From positions 1 through 30,854 of the forward strand of contig DFYK01000027.1 of the NCBI GenBank assembly GCA_002383605.1: 30,854 nucleotides of DNA, read 5' to 3'. Positions 17,640 through 25,639 of this stretch are shown here, piece after piece; the first letter of the stretch is position 1; every line of letters starts with the position of its first letter. The DNA comes from Proteiniphilum sp. UBA4084 (GTDB lineage Bacteria; Bacteroidota; Bacteroidia; Bacteroidales; Dysgonomonadaceae). Both the position numbers and the translations under genes were made by a program. The notes beneath the pieces were generated by a model, which was not told the origin of the DNA, searched no databases, and saw nothing but the letters and a program-made list of their open reading frames with translations.

Positions 17640-20468
17640 ATGAAACAAATATATATTGGTCTCGTAATTTGTATCCTTTTTGTTTTCAATGTAGTGCAGG
17701 TTGCTGCCCAGTTGGGCTATACAGATGAACTGACATTGGAAAACGATACACTACACAAAAAAGTGGAGGTCGCATTTCGCAGCATGGACAAGCAGGACCT
17801 CCTGGGTGGTGTTTCGGTCATCGACGTGGAGGAGATGACCGAAAAAGCCTATACCACCTATAGTCTCAATTTTGTAGAAAACATGATCGGAGGTGTGAAC
17901 GGAAACATCTGGGGGATGGATGAGTACCTGGTGGTCATCGACGGAATCGTTCGTGATGCAAACAACGTACTGCCTACCGAAATTCAGCACATCACCGTAT
18001 TAAAAGGACCAGCCGCCGTAGTGCTCTATGGCAGTCGTGCCGCCAAAGGAGTGATTCAGATTACAACCAAACGTGGAAAAATTGGTGATCCTAGCATTCG
18101 TCTACGCGCAAACACAGGAATGTACACTCCAAAAGCCTTCCCCAAATACCTGGGATCGGCCGAGTATATGACCCTCTACAACGAGGCAAGAGTAAATGAC
18201 GGATTGAATCCAAGTTTCAGCATCGAAGATATTTACCATCATGCTTCCGGTGAAAATCCTTACCGTTATCCGGATCTCGACATGTATGCTTCTGATTATC
18301 TACGTAAAGCTTACAACAGGTCTGAGGCAATTGTGGAAATCTCCGGCGGCAACCAGCGAGTGAAATATTATACCACCACAGGGTATTATCGTGAAAGTTC
18401 GTTACTCAAGGTAGGCAACAGCAGTGACAACTATACCAGTCGCATGTTTGTACGCGGAAACCTCGACATCAATGTAACAGACTTTCTGAAAGTGCAGGCC
18501 GATGCGAATGTCACCTTTTATGACTCCTATACAGCCCGGGGCAACTGGTGGTCAAATGCTGCCACCCTACGTCCAAACCGTGTAGCTCCGCTGATTCCGA
18601 TTAACTTCCTGGAAGAGAACGATATTCCCACCTGGAATACGATCAACACCAGTAACTACCTGATTGACGGTCAATATTTCCTTGGGGGCACACAGCTGAA
18701 TCCCACCAATCCCGTTGCCGATGCCTATGCAGCCGGAGACGACAAGTTTGTGAGCCGTCAATTCCAGTTCAATACCCGTTTCGACCTCAACCTGCGATCG
18801 CTTCTCGAGGGATTGCACATGCGTGCAAAATATGGTATCGACTATGCATCCACCTACAACCAGGGTTATTCCAACGAATATGCAACCTACGCTCCGGCGT
18901 GGACCAACTATGCCGGAAACGACATGATTGCTAGCGTAACCCAGTATGGTACAGACCGCAAATCAGGAAACGAAACCATCAGTAACTCAGCCTATCGCTA
19001 TACCTACAATCTGACAGCGCAGTTTGATTATAACCGCACTTTTAACAGTGATCACAATCTGTTCGCCATGGTGCTGGCCAATGCGTGGCAGAGACAGCAG
19101 AGCGGCCAGTATCACCGTTTGACCAACGTGAATCTGGGAGTGCAGGCCTCCTATAATTTCATGCAGAAATATTACCTGGACTTTAGCTCTGCCCTTCCCT
19201 ACTCCGCGAAGCTGCCCGAAGGAAACCGTCTCGGCTTCTCACCTACTGTTACACTCGGCTGGCGTCCGGTGAAGGAAGATTTCTTCGGAGACAGTGCTTT
19301 CGATGACCTGATGCTGACCCTCTCAGGGGGCATCATCAGTCAAGATATGGACATCTCAACCGATGACAACGAAATGGGCTACTACCTCTATAAATCTATT
19401 CTGCAGCGCGGGGGATGGTACTCTTGGGCCGATTTGGGCGGTGAAGCAGCCACTGAGTTCCAGCGGGGTGAAAATCCCAACATGACCTTTGTCAAGAGGA
19501 AGGAGCTGAATCTTGGAGTGCAAGGATCACTTTGGAATCAGTTGTTAACGTTCGACTTGAATTACTTCACAGGCAAGATGGATGGTGATATTGCACGAGT
19601 AAACTCCATTTATCCCATCTACTTCACCCAGGTTGGTTATCCCTCCTCTTCCATCATTCCGTATGTGAATTACAACATCGACAATCGTTCCGGATTCGAC
19701 TTCAGTCTCTATCTCAATAAAAAGGTGAGCGAAGTGGATCTGACTTTGGGAGTGAGTGGTATGTATTACACGACCGAGGCTGCCAAACGCGACGAAAGCT
19801 ACGAGTATGATTATCAGACAAGGATAGGTCGCCCGCTGAACGCGCTCTGGGGTCTGCAGAATCTCGGCTTTTTCAATGATCAGGCCGATGTAGACGGATC
19901 ACCGGAGCAACAATTCGGTGAAACAAGACCGGGCGATATCAAGTACAAGGATCAGAACGGAGATGGTATCATCGACACCAACGACGAAGTCGATCTTGGA
20001 CGTTGGGATACACCCTTCCGTCTGGGCCTCAACTTTACAGCCAAATGGCGTAATTTTACCCTCTTTGCTATGGCCGACGGATTTTTTGGTGGACAGGGGA
20101 TCAAAAACAGCTCCTACTACTGGGTACGCAGCGACAACAAATACTCGGAGATCGTACGCAATCGCTGGACCGAAGAAACGAGCGGTTCAGCCACCTATCC
20201 GCGCCTTACCACCACCAATGGTGATAACAACTTCCGCTACTCCGACTTCTGGATGTATGACGCCGATCGATTGAACCTGTCACAGGTGCAGTTGACATAC
20301 GACATACCCGAAACGGCATTGCAGGGATTGTTTATCAAAGGCCTCAGCCTCTATGTGGGTGGTTACAATCTGTTGACCATCTCAAAGGAACGCAAACACT
20401 TTGAAATGAATGTGGGAAGTGCACCCCAGACCCGCCTTTACAACATCGGAATAAGAGGCACATTTTAA
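17640..20468 (+). CDS. xusC: SusC-like TonB-dependent transporter lacking the N-terminal extension, XusC-like
   Basis: Second outer-membrane transporter of the tandem xus cluster. At 942 residues it is about 100 shorter than the other two SusC proteins here. After the signal peptide (cleavage near AA23-Q24) there is no CarboxypepD_reg domain, and where the others have VVVGYG/VVVGFG it reads VEVAFRS (residues 42-48). The plug is present but compact (DEYLVVIDGIVRD; VLKGPAAVVLYGSRAAKGVIQITTKRG), and the barrel is complete, with the calcium-like loop DQNGDGIIDTND and C-terminal GIRGTF. The gene lies 27 bases after xusB and 28 before the next SusD gene. Tandem SusC/D pairs are normal in xylan loci; whether this channel couples to TonB in the usual way is an open point. 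Confidence 0.92.
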   Translation: MKQIYIGLVICILFVFNVVQVAAQLGYTDELTLENDTLHKKVEVAFRSMDKQDLLGGVSVIDVEEMTEKAYTTYSLNFVENMIGGVNGNIWGMDEYLVVIDGIVRDANNVLPTEIQHITVLKGPAAVVLYGSRAAKGVIQITTKRGKIGDPSIRLRANTGMYTPKAFPKYLGSAEYMTLYNEARVNDGLNPSFSIEDIYHHASGENPYRYPDLDMYASDYLRKAYNRSEAIVEISGGNQRVKYYTTTGYYRESSLLKVGNSSDNYTSRMFVRGNLDINVTDFLKVQADANVTFYDSYTARGNWWSNAATLRPNRVAPLIPINFLEENDIPTWNTINTSNYLIDGQYFLGGTQLNPTNPVADAYAAGDDKFVSRQFQFNTRFDLNLRSLLEGLHMRAKYGIDYASTYNQGYSNEYATYAPAWTNYAGNDMIASVTQYGTDRKSGNETISNSAYRYTYNLTAQFDYNRTFNSDHNLFAMVLANAWQRQQSGQYHRLTNVNLGVQASYNFMQKYYLDFSSALPYSAKLPEGNRLGFSPTVTLGWRPVKEDFFGDSAFDDLMLTLSGGIISQDMDISTDDNEMGYYLYKSILQRGGWYSWADLGGEAATEFQRGENPNMTFVKRKELNLGVQGSLWNQLLTFDLNYFTGKMDGDIARVNSIYPIYFTQVGYPSSSIIPYVNYNIDNRSGFDFSLYLNKKVSEVDLTLGVSGMYYTTEAAKRDESYEYDYQTRIGRPLNALWGLQNLGFFNDQADVDGSPEQQFGETRPGDIKYKDQNGDGIIDTNDEVDLGRWDTPFRLGLNFTAKWRNFTLFAMADGFFGGQGIKNSSYYWVRSDNKYSEIVRNRWTEETSGSATYPRLTTTNGDNNFRYSDFWMYDADRLNLSQVQLTYDIPETALQGLFIKGLSLYVGGYNLLTISKERKHFEMNVGSAPQTRLYNIGIRGTF

Positions 20469-20496
20469 AGACATTATCCGTTAAAATTATTCAATT

Positions 20497-22284
20497 ATGA
20501 AGAATAGAAATAAAATATCCGTCATTGCATTGTTTGTCGTGCTCCTCTTTGTCCAGGCAGGCTGCCAGGACATGTTCGAGCCCGCAATCGAAAATCACAA
20601 AGACAACAGTGACTTGTACAATATGCCGGGATGGGCTACCGGATTGCTGGGCCATGCCTACATCAGTAATCCGGTGGGGGCCTGGTCCTTCAGTGATGTG
20701 GCTACCGACGATGCCGTATCAAACAATCCGAACAACGGACACCGGCTCATGGCTACCGGATCATGGAGAGCCAACAACAATCCCATGGACCGATGGCAGT
20801 ACCTGCGCGCCTCCTGGCAATACCTGAACCAGTTCATCGACATCGCCGATGAGGTCAACTGGGCGGCAGACCCGCTGGTGGCCGACATGTTCCGGGATCG
20901 CATGAAAGGTGATGCTTTTGGCATGCGTGCACTCTACATGTACCATCTCCTGCTCAACCATGCGGGATGGACCGACGATGGCCAGCTATTGGGTATCCCG
21001 ATTGTCACCGAACCGGAAGACCTTAGCTCTGAATTTAATCAGCCACGCAACACTTTTCAGGAATGTATTGCTCGACTCAATGCCGATGTGGATTCTGCAC
21101 TGCTACTGCTGCCGGAAGATTATGGCGTGATAGAAGATGACAACCAAGTTCCGTCCAAATACAGGAGTAAGGGCGTCACCGCAGGTCAGTACACCCGCGT
21201 GTTCGGCGACAATGCCAAGAACAGAATGAGTGCCCGCATTGCCAAGGCAGTTCGTGCACAGGCAGCTCTGCTGGCAGCCAGCCCCGCCTATAACAGCGGA
21301 TCAGGAGTAACCTGGGAAGAGGCTGCCAATTCCATAGCAGTGGTACTGAACGGATTGGGAAGCAACCCCATTGCAGAAATCGACCCCAATGGCAACAAAT
21401 GGTATGAAAACAGCAGCGCCATTCAGAATCTCCCTGCCGGTGTGAATCCCAAAGAGATGCTCTGGCGCGGCAACAAGGAGAACAATCTCACTCTGGAACG
21501 GGACAACTATCCTCCCACGCTCTTCGGTAGTGGCCGGATAAACCCCACCCAGAACCTGGTGAATGCCTTCCCCATGGCCAACGGGTTACCCATCACTCAT
21601 CCCGAAAGCGGATATGACCCGAACAACCCATATGCCAACAGGGACACCCGTCTTGCACTCTATATCCTTTATAACGGCAGCAAGGCCGGTCCGCAAAGCA
21701 GCACCGTCACCACGGCTGCCGACGGCAACGACAACAACGCACTGAACAGGACGGAGACCTCGACCCGTACCGGTTATTACATGAAAAAGCTGTTGAATCA
21801 ACAAGTAAATGCTAACCCCAGTTCGGAAACACCTGCCTACCACTACAAGCCCTTTATTCGCTACACCGAAATATTTCTGGGTTATGCCGAAGCAGCTAAC
21901 GAAGCATGGGGTCCCACAGGTACCGGTGCCAACAGTTACTCGGCATACGATGTGATCAAGGCGATCCGCCAGAGGGCAGGGATCGGTGTCACCACTACCG
22001 ATACCTACCTGGAATCGGTCAAAAACGACAAGGATCAAATGCGGGAACTGATTCACAACGAAAGACGCATCGAACTCTGTTTTGAAGGATTCCGTTTCTG
22101 GGACCTGCGCCGATGGAAAAAGGAAATCACCGAACCGGCTAAAGGAATGAGCATTACGGGTGGCGTATATACAGTGCTACCTCAGGTGGAAAAGCGCGAC
22201 TACCAGGACTATATGTATCACGGCCCCATTCCCTACGGTGAGGTGATTAAATTCAGCAACCTGCTTCAGAACAAAGGATGGTAA
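20497..22284 (+). CDS. xusD: SusD-like surface xylan-binding lipoprotein, XusD-like
   Basis: Surface glycan-binding partner of the XusC-like transporter. The 595-residue precursor has lipobox VQAGC (C23) followed by Q-D, consistent with surface export. SusD marks include FGMRALYMYHLLLNHAGW, RYTEIFLGYAEAANEAWG, HNERRIELCFEGFRFWDLRRWKKE and the C-terminal LQNKGW, a variant of the usual QNPGW ending. The stop codon overlaps the longest possible frame of the next gene by 7 bases, although the preferred start of that gene is 29 bases downstream. The substrate is inferred from its place in the xus cluster. Confidence 0.92.
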   Translation: MKNRNKISVIALFVVLLFVQAGCQDMFEPAIENHKDNSDLYNMPGWATGLLGHAYISNPVGAWSFSDVATDDAVSNNPNNGHRLMATGSWRANNNPMDRWQYLRASWQYLNQFIDIADEVNWAADPLVADMFRDRMKGDAFGMRALYMYHLLLNHAGWTDDGQLLGIPIVTEPEDLSSEFNQPRNTFQECIARLNADVDSALLLLPEDYGVIEDDNQVPSKYRSKGVTAGQYTRVFGDNAKNRMSARIAKAVRAQAALLAASPAYNSGSGVTWEEAANSIAVVLNGLGSNPIAEIDPNGNKWYENSSAIQNLPAGVNPKEMLWRGNKENNLTLERDNYPPTLFGSGRINPTQNLVNAFPMANGLPITHPESGYDPNNPYANRDTRLALYILYNGSKAGPQSSTVTTAADGNDNNALNRTETSTRTGYYMKKLLNQQVNANPSSETPAYHYKPFIRYTEIFLGYAEAANEAWGPTGTGANSYSAYDVIKAIRQRAGIGVTTTDTYLESVKNDKDQMRELIHNERRIELCFEGFRFWDLRRWKKEITEPAKGMSITGGVYTVLPQVEKRDYQDYMYHGPIPYGEVIKFSNLLQNKGW

Positions 22285-22313
22285 AAAGAATTGAACAAAA
22301 TAATATGACAGAC

Positions 22314-23342
22314 ATGAAAAAGATATTCATCATAACATTGCTGACGGCTTTCGTAACCGGCCTGTTCACCTCCTGTGAAAACGGAGACTGGGAGTTTCCC
22401 GATTACGAATATTCAGCCGTTTACTTTGCCTATCAGAGTCCCGTCCGTACCATCGTCCTCGGTGAGGATGTGTTCGACACAAGCCTTGACAACGAGTACA
22501 AGTGCCAGATCATGGCTACCATGGGGGGAGTTTACTCTAATGAGAAAAATGTGGAAATAGGCATCAGAATCGATAACGCACTCTGTGACAACTTGGTTTT
22601 TGATAACAGTGGCGAAGCGGTTACACCCATGCCCTCCAGTTATTATACCCTCTCATCCGATAAAATTATCATAGAGAAAGGAAGCATCCTGGGTGGGGTC
22701 ACTGTGCAGCTGACCGAAGCCTTTTTCAACGACCTGAAATCATTGGGTACAAACTATGTGATACCGGTCGTGATGACGGGTGTGGTCAATGCCGACTCCA
22801 TTCTCTCCGGTATACCGCTTGCGGATAATCCAAGACGGGGTGTCGCATCTGACTGGGATGTACAGCCCAAGGATTATGTGCTTTACGCGGTGAGATACAT
22901 CAATCCCTATGATGCAAACTACCTGAGAAGGGGAAAAGATGTGATCTCAGGCGATCAAAGCGGAACCAAAGTCCGTCATGCACAATATGTAGAACAGGAT
23001 GAAGTGATCGCCAAAATTACCACTCGTTCTCTCAGCACCATTGCGTGGGAACATCAAACCAAAGACATGAACAATATCACCCGCAACAGCGTAATGTTAC
23101 TCACTTTTAATGAACAGAGCGATTGCACGCTTACTTCCGAAACAGATGGCGTAGCTGTCACCGGTACCGGTAAATTTGTTTCCAAAGGTGATAAAAACAG
23201 CTGGGGAAATAAAGATAGAGACGTGCTTTACCTCGATTACACCGTCAATTACGGCGACATCCAGGTGGTCACCAAGGACACGCTGGTCGTAAGAGACAGA
23301 GGTGTAAAGGCAGAATGGTTTACACCGGTATTAAACGATTAA
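22314..23342 (+). CDS. xusE: DUF1735/DUF4361-type surface glycan-binding lipoprotein, XusE-like
   Basis: Probable surface glycan-binding protein that helps hold xylan at the cell surface. I chose ATG 22314 because it gives a canonical lipoprotein signal, MKKIFIITLLTAFVTGLFTSC (C21), followed by E-N-G-D; ATGs at 22305 and 22278 are in frame, and the latter would overlap xusD. The 342-residue product has an N-terminal part like DUF1735 (SAVYFAYQSPVRTIVLGEDVFDTS, ending near VIPVVMTGV) and a C-terminal part with the DUF4361 pattern (YVLYAVRYINPYDANYLRRGKD; ending TVNYGDIQVVTKDTLVVRDR). This domain pair is typical of the gene directly after SusD in Bacteroidota loci, and its place between xusD and the large GH10 gene matches xusE. 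Confidence 0.82.
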   Translation: MKKIFIITLLTAFVTGLFTSCENGDWEFPDYEYSAVYFAYQSPVRTIVLGEDVFDTSLDNEYKCQIMATMGGVYSNEKNVEIGIRIDNALCDNLVFDNSGEAVTPMPSSYYTLSSDKIIIEKGSILGGVTVQLTEAFFNDLKSLGTNYVIPVVMTGVVNADSILSGIPLADNPRRGVASDWDVQPKDYVLYAVRYINPYDANYLRRGKDVISGDQSGTKVRHAQYVEQDEVIAKITTRSLSTIAWEHQTKDMNNITRNSVMLLTFNEQSDCTLTSETDGVAVTGTGKFVSKGDKNSWGNKDRDVLYLDYTVNYGDIQVVTKDTLVVRDRGVKAEWFTPVLND

Positions 23343-23369
23343 ACTGCTTAAAAGTAAAAGATTACGAAT

Positions 23370-25562
23370 ATGAAACATACAATCAACTTTTTAGGAGTGA
23401 TATTCCTGTTGTTGGCAATAGCCGTTTCGTGCGTGGACGACACCAAACTACTCTTCAATGTAGAGAAGCCGGAATCGATTGCTGGCATGGAATATCTCAA
23501 CGAATACGATGCCCTCAAGACCTATATCGACAGAAGCGCCAATCCCGGCTTCAAACTGGGTGCCGGTGTAACTGCAAGCGAGTACAGCAAACAGGGAATG
23601 ATGTATCGCCTCATCAACACGAACTTTGATGAGATCACGGCTGGGAATGCCATGAAATATGGTTCCGTGGTGAAGGACGATGGTTCAATGGACTTCTCAC
23701 AGGTGATACAGTTTGTGACTTCAGCCAAGGCAGCCAACACCTCCATCTATGGTCACACCCTCGTCTGGCATGCCCAGCAGAACAACAAATTTCTGAACAA
23801 AATCATTGCCGATAAGGAGATTGAGATTGACCCGAACGCAACCGTAGAGGTGGTTGACGGAATGAAAGATTATTCTGTAGATCCATTCACCGGATGGGTA
23901 GGCGGACCGGTGCGACCCGTCGTACAGGGTGGCGTACTGGTGGTTACCAATCCCGAAAAGCAACCAAACTTCTGGGATGTGCAGTACCATGTGGCCAGTG
24001 GGATTCCTACCATTGTAGGAACCAAACATAAGGTGACCATCCGCATCAAAGGCACTACGGCCGGTGAGATCACACTGGCACTTGGTACCTGGGGAAATAC
24101 GCAAAATACCACAATTCCCATTACCGAAGAATGGGTAGAAGTGACTGCAGAATTAAATGGTCTTGTTACCAATAGTTTTGTTATGCTTCAGTCGGGGCAT
24201 TATGTGGGAACCTATGAGATTGCATGGGTGAAAGTGACGCATGCTGAAGCCCAGTCCATTTCCTGGTGGACTAACCTGGTAAGCAATAGCAATGTGGAAG
24301 GCAATGATCTCTCCTGCTTCTTCGCTACCGAAAAAACAGTTGGTCCCAAAGCTGCGACAATCGGTGCTGCCGGAACTGGCGCCGATGGTGTAGGAAAAGC
24401 CATTGTGGTGAAGTCGGGCGATAATCCTGCGAATAGCTGGGATACACAATTTTTTGTAAAAGTACCGCGTGTGTTCAAAACGGGTGAAAAATACCGATTC
24501 AGCATGAAGATCCGCGCAGAAAAACCCGCTACCGCATCATCGCAGGCACACAAACAACCGGGTGAATACCTGCATTGGGCAATGGTGGGAAGCCCGGGCT
24601 TTACAACCGAATGGAAGGAATATAAAAACGCAGGTTCCATTCAGGGCACACAGGAAGGGATGAGTACCATTGCTTTCAACCTTTCTGAATTCAAGGAAGC
24701 CAACACCTATTATTTCGATGACATTGTGTGGGAAATCGAGGAATCGGGCAACAAGATTCCACTCACTCCCGAAGAGAAGGCTGACACCCTCACCTGGGCC
24801 ATGGACCGATGGATTGAAGGTATGATGGCAGCTACAGATGGCTATGTACTTGCCTGGGATGTGGTAAACGAACCCCTCTCCGGTGCAGATGGTAACGGCG
24901 ACGGCCTCTACGACCTCCAGTCAGTAAAAAATGTATCGGAAGCCGATGCCAAGAACAACTTCTACTGGCAGGATTACCTGGGTGATAACTATGTCCGCAC
25001 AGCAGTGAAGCTGGCACGCACACACGGGCCAGCAAACATGAAGCTGTTCATTAACGACTACAATCTGGAATCTGACTGGGACGACAACCAGAAGTTGAAG
25101 AGCCTGATCCAATGGATCGAAAAATGGGAGGCTGATGGTGAAACAGTCATCGATGGGATCGGAACACAAATGCATATTTCCTGCTATACGAACCCAGATG
25201 TACAGGCCAGCAAGGAAGAACATATCGTAAAAATGTATGAGCTGTTGGCCCAGACAGGCAAACTGGTCAAGATCACCGAACTGGATATGGGATTCGTCGA
25301 TGCAGATGGAAAAACCGTATTGACAGAAGATATGACTGAAGAACAGCACAAAGCGATGAGCAATTTCTACAAGTTCATTATCCGCAAATATTTAGAAATA
25401 ATTCCGGTCAACCAACGCTACGGCATTACCCACTGGTGCCCGGCAGACAGCCCTAGAGATTCCTCATGGAGAGGAGGTCAACCTGTTGGTCTCTGGACTG
25501 AAGGCGGATTAAGCCGCAAGCATACATACGCGGGATTTGCCGACGGGCTAGCCGGCAAATAA
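23370..25562 (+). CDS. xyn10C: GH10 endo-xylanase lipoprotein with carbohydrate-binding modules inserted in the catalytic domain, Xyn10C-like
   Basis: Surface endo-beta-1,4-xylanase predicted to start xylan breakdown. The 730-residue precursor has lipobox AVSC (C21) followed by V-D-D, an acidic surface-export-like signal. The GH10 barrel begins at about residue 45 (LGAGVTASEYSKQGMMYRLINT; EITAGNAMKYGSV; YGHTLVWHAQQ), is interrupted from about 155 to 455 by two tandem beta-sandwich modules of the CBM4/CBM22-like type (FTGWVGG...AWVKVTHAE and NLVSNSNVEGND...YYFDDIVWEIEE), and resumes at about 465 (ADTLTWAMDRWIEGMM). The acid/base is E501 in WDVVNEPL and the nucleophile E637 in ITELDMG. ADGNGDGLYD after the acid/base resembles a calcium loop. 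The split architecture is known from Xyn10C of Prevotella and related Bacteroides xylanases. It is the last gene before the terminator at 25583-25620. Confidence 0.93.
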   Translation: MKHTINFLGVIFLLLAIAVSCVDDTKLLFNVEKPESIAGMEYLNEYDALKTYIDRSANPGFKLGAGVTASEYSKQGMMYRLINTNFDEITAGNAMKYGSVVKDDGSMDFSQVIQFVTSAKAANTSIYGHTLVWHAQQNNKFLNKIIADKEIEIDPNATVEVVDGMKDYSVDPFTGWVGGPVRPVVQGGVLVVTNPEKQPNFWDVQYHVASGIPTIVGTKHKVTIRIKGTTAGEITLALGTWGNTQNTTIPITEEWVEVTAELNGLVTNSFVMLQSGHYVGTYEIAWVKVTHAEAQSISWWTNLVSNSNVEGNDLSCFFATEKTVGPKAATIGAAGTGADGVGKAIVVKSGDNPANSWDTQFFVKVPRVFKTGEKYRFSMKIRAEKPATASSQAHKQPGEYLHWAMVGSPGFTTEWKEYKNAGSIQGTQEGMSTIAFNLSEFKEANTYYFDDIVWEIEESGNKIPLTPEEKADTLTWAMDRWIEGMMAATDGYVLAWDVVNEPLSGADGNGDGLYDLQSVKNVSEADAKNNFYWQDYLGDNYVRTAVKLARTHGPANMKLFINDYNLESDWDDNQKLKSLIQWIEKWEADGETVIDGIGTQMHISCYTNPDVQASKEEHIVKMYELLAQTGKLVKITELDMGFVDADGKTVLTEDMTEEQHKAMSNFYKFIIRKYLEIIPVNQRYGITHWCPADSPRDSSWRGGQPVGLWTEGGLSRKHTYAGFADGLAGK

Positions 25563-25582
25563 CGATTTCTTTTCATTCGGTA

Positions 25583-25620
25583 AGAGGGCAAGGAGTTTAA
25601 ATGCCTTGTCCTCTTTTTTT
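25583..25620 (+). terminator. Strong intrinsic terminator after xyn10C
   Basis: AGAGGGCAAGG (25583-25593) pairs with CCTTGTCCTCT (25604-25614) over 11 positions with a single G-U wobble around a 10-base loop, and a run of eight T (25613-25620 counting stem overlap) follows. It begins 21 bases after the xyn10C stop and ends 20 bases before the ATG of the next gene on the same strand. Confidence 0.85.
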
Positions 25621-25639
25621 AAATAAAAACTATTCGCCT

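Noticed and set aside
25601..25639. Upstream ATG for the GH5 gene
   Set aside because: It lies in the loop of the terminator hairpin and would put a polar extension before the lipoprotein signal at ATG 25640.
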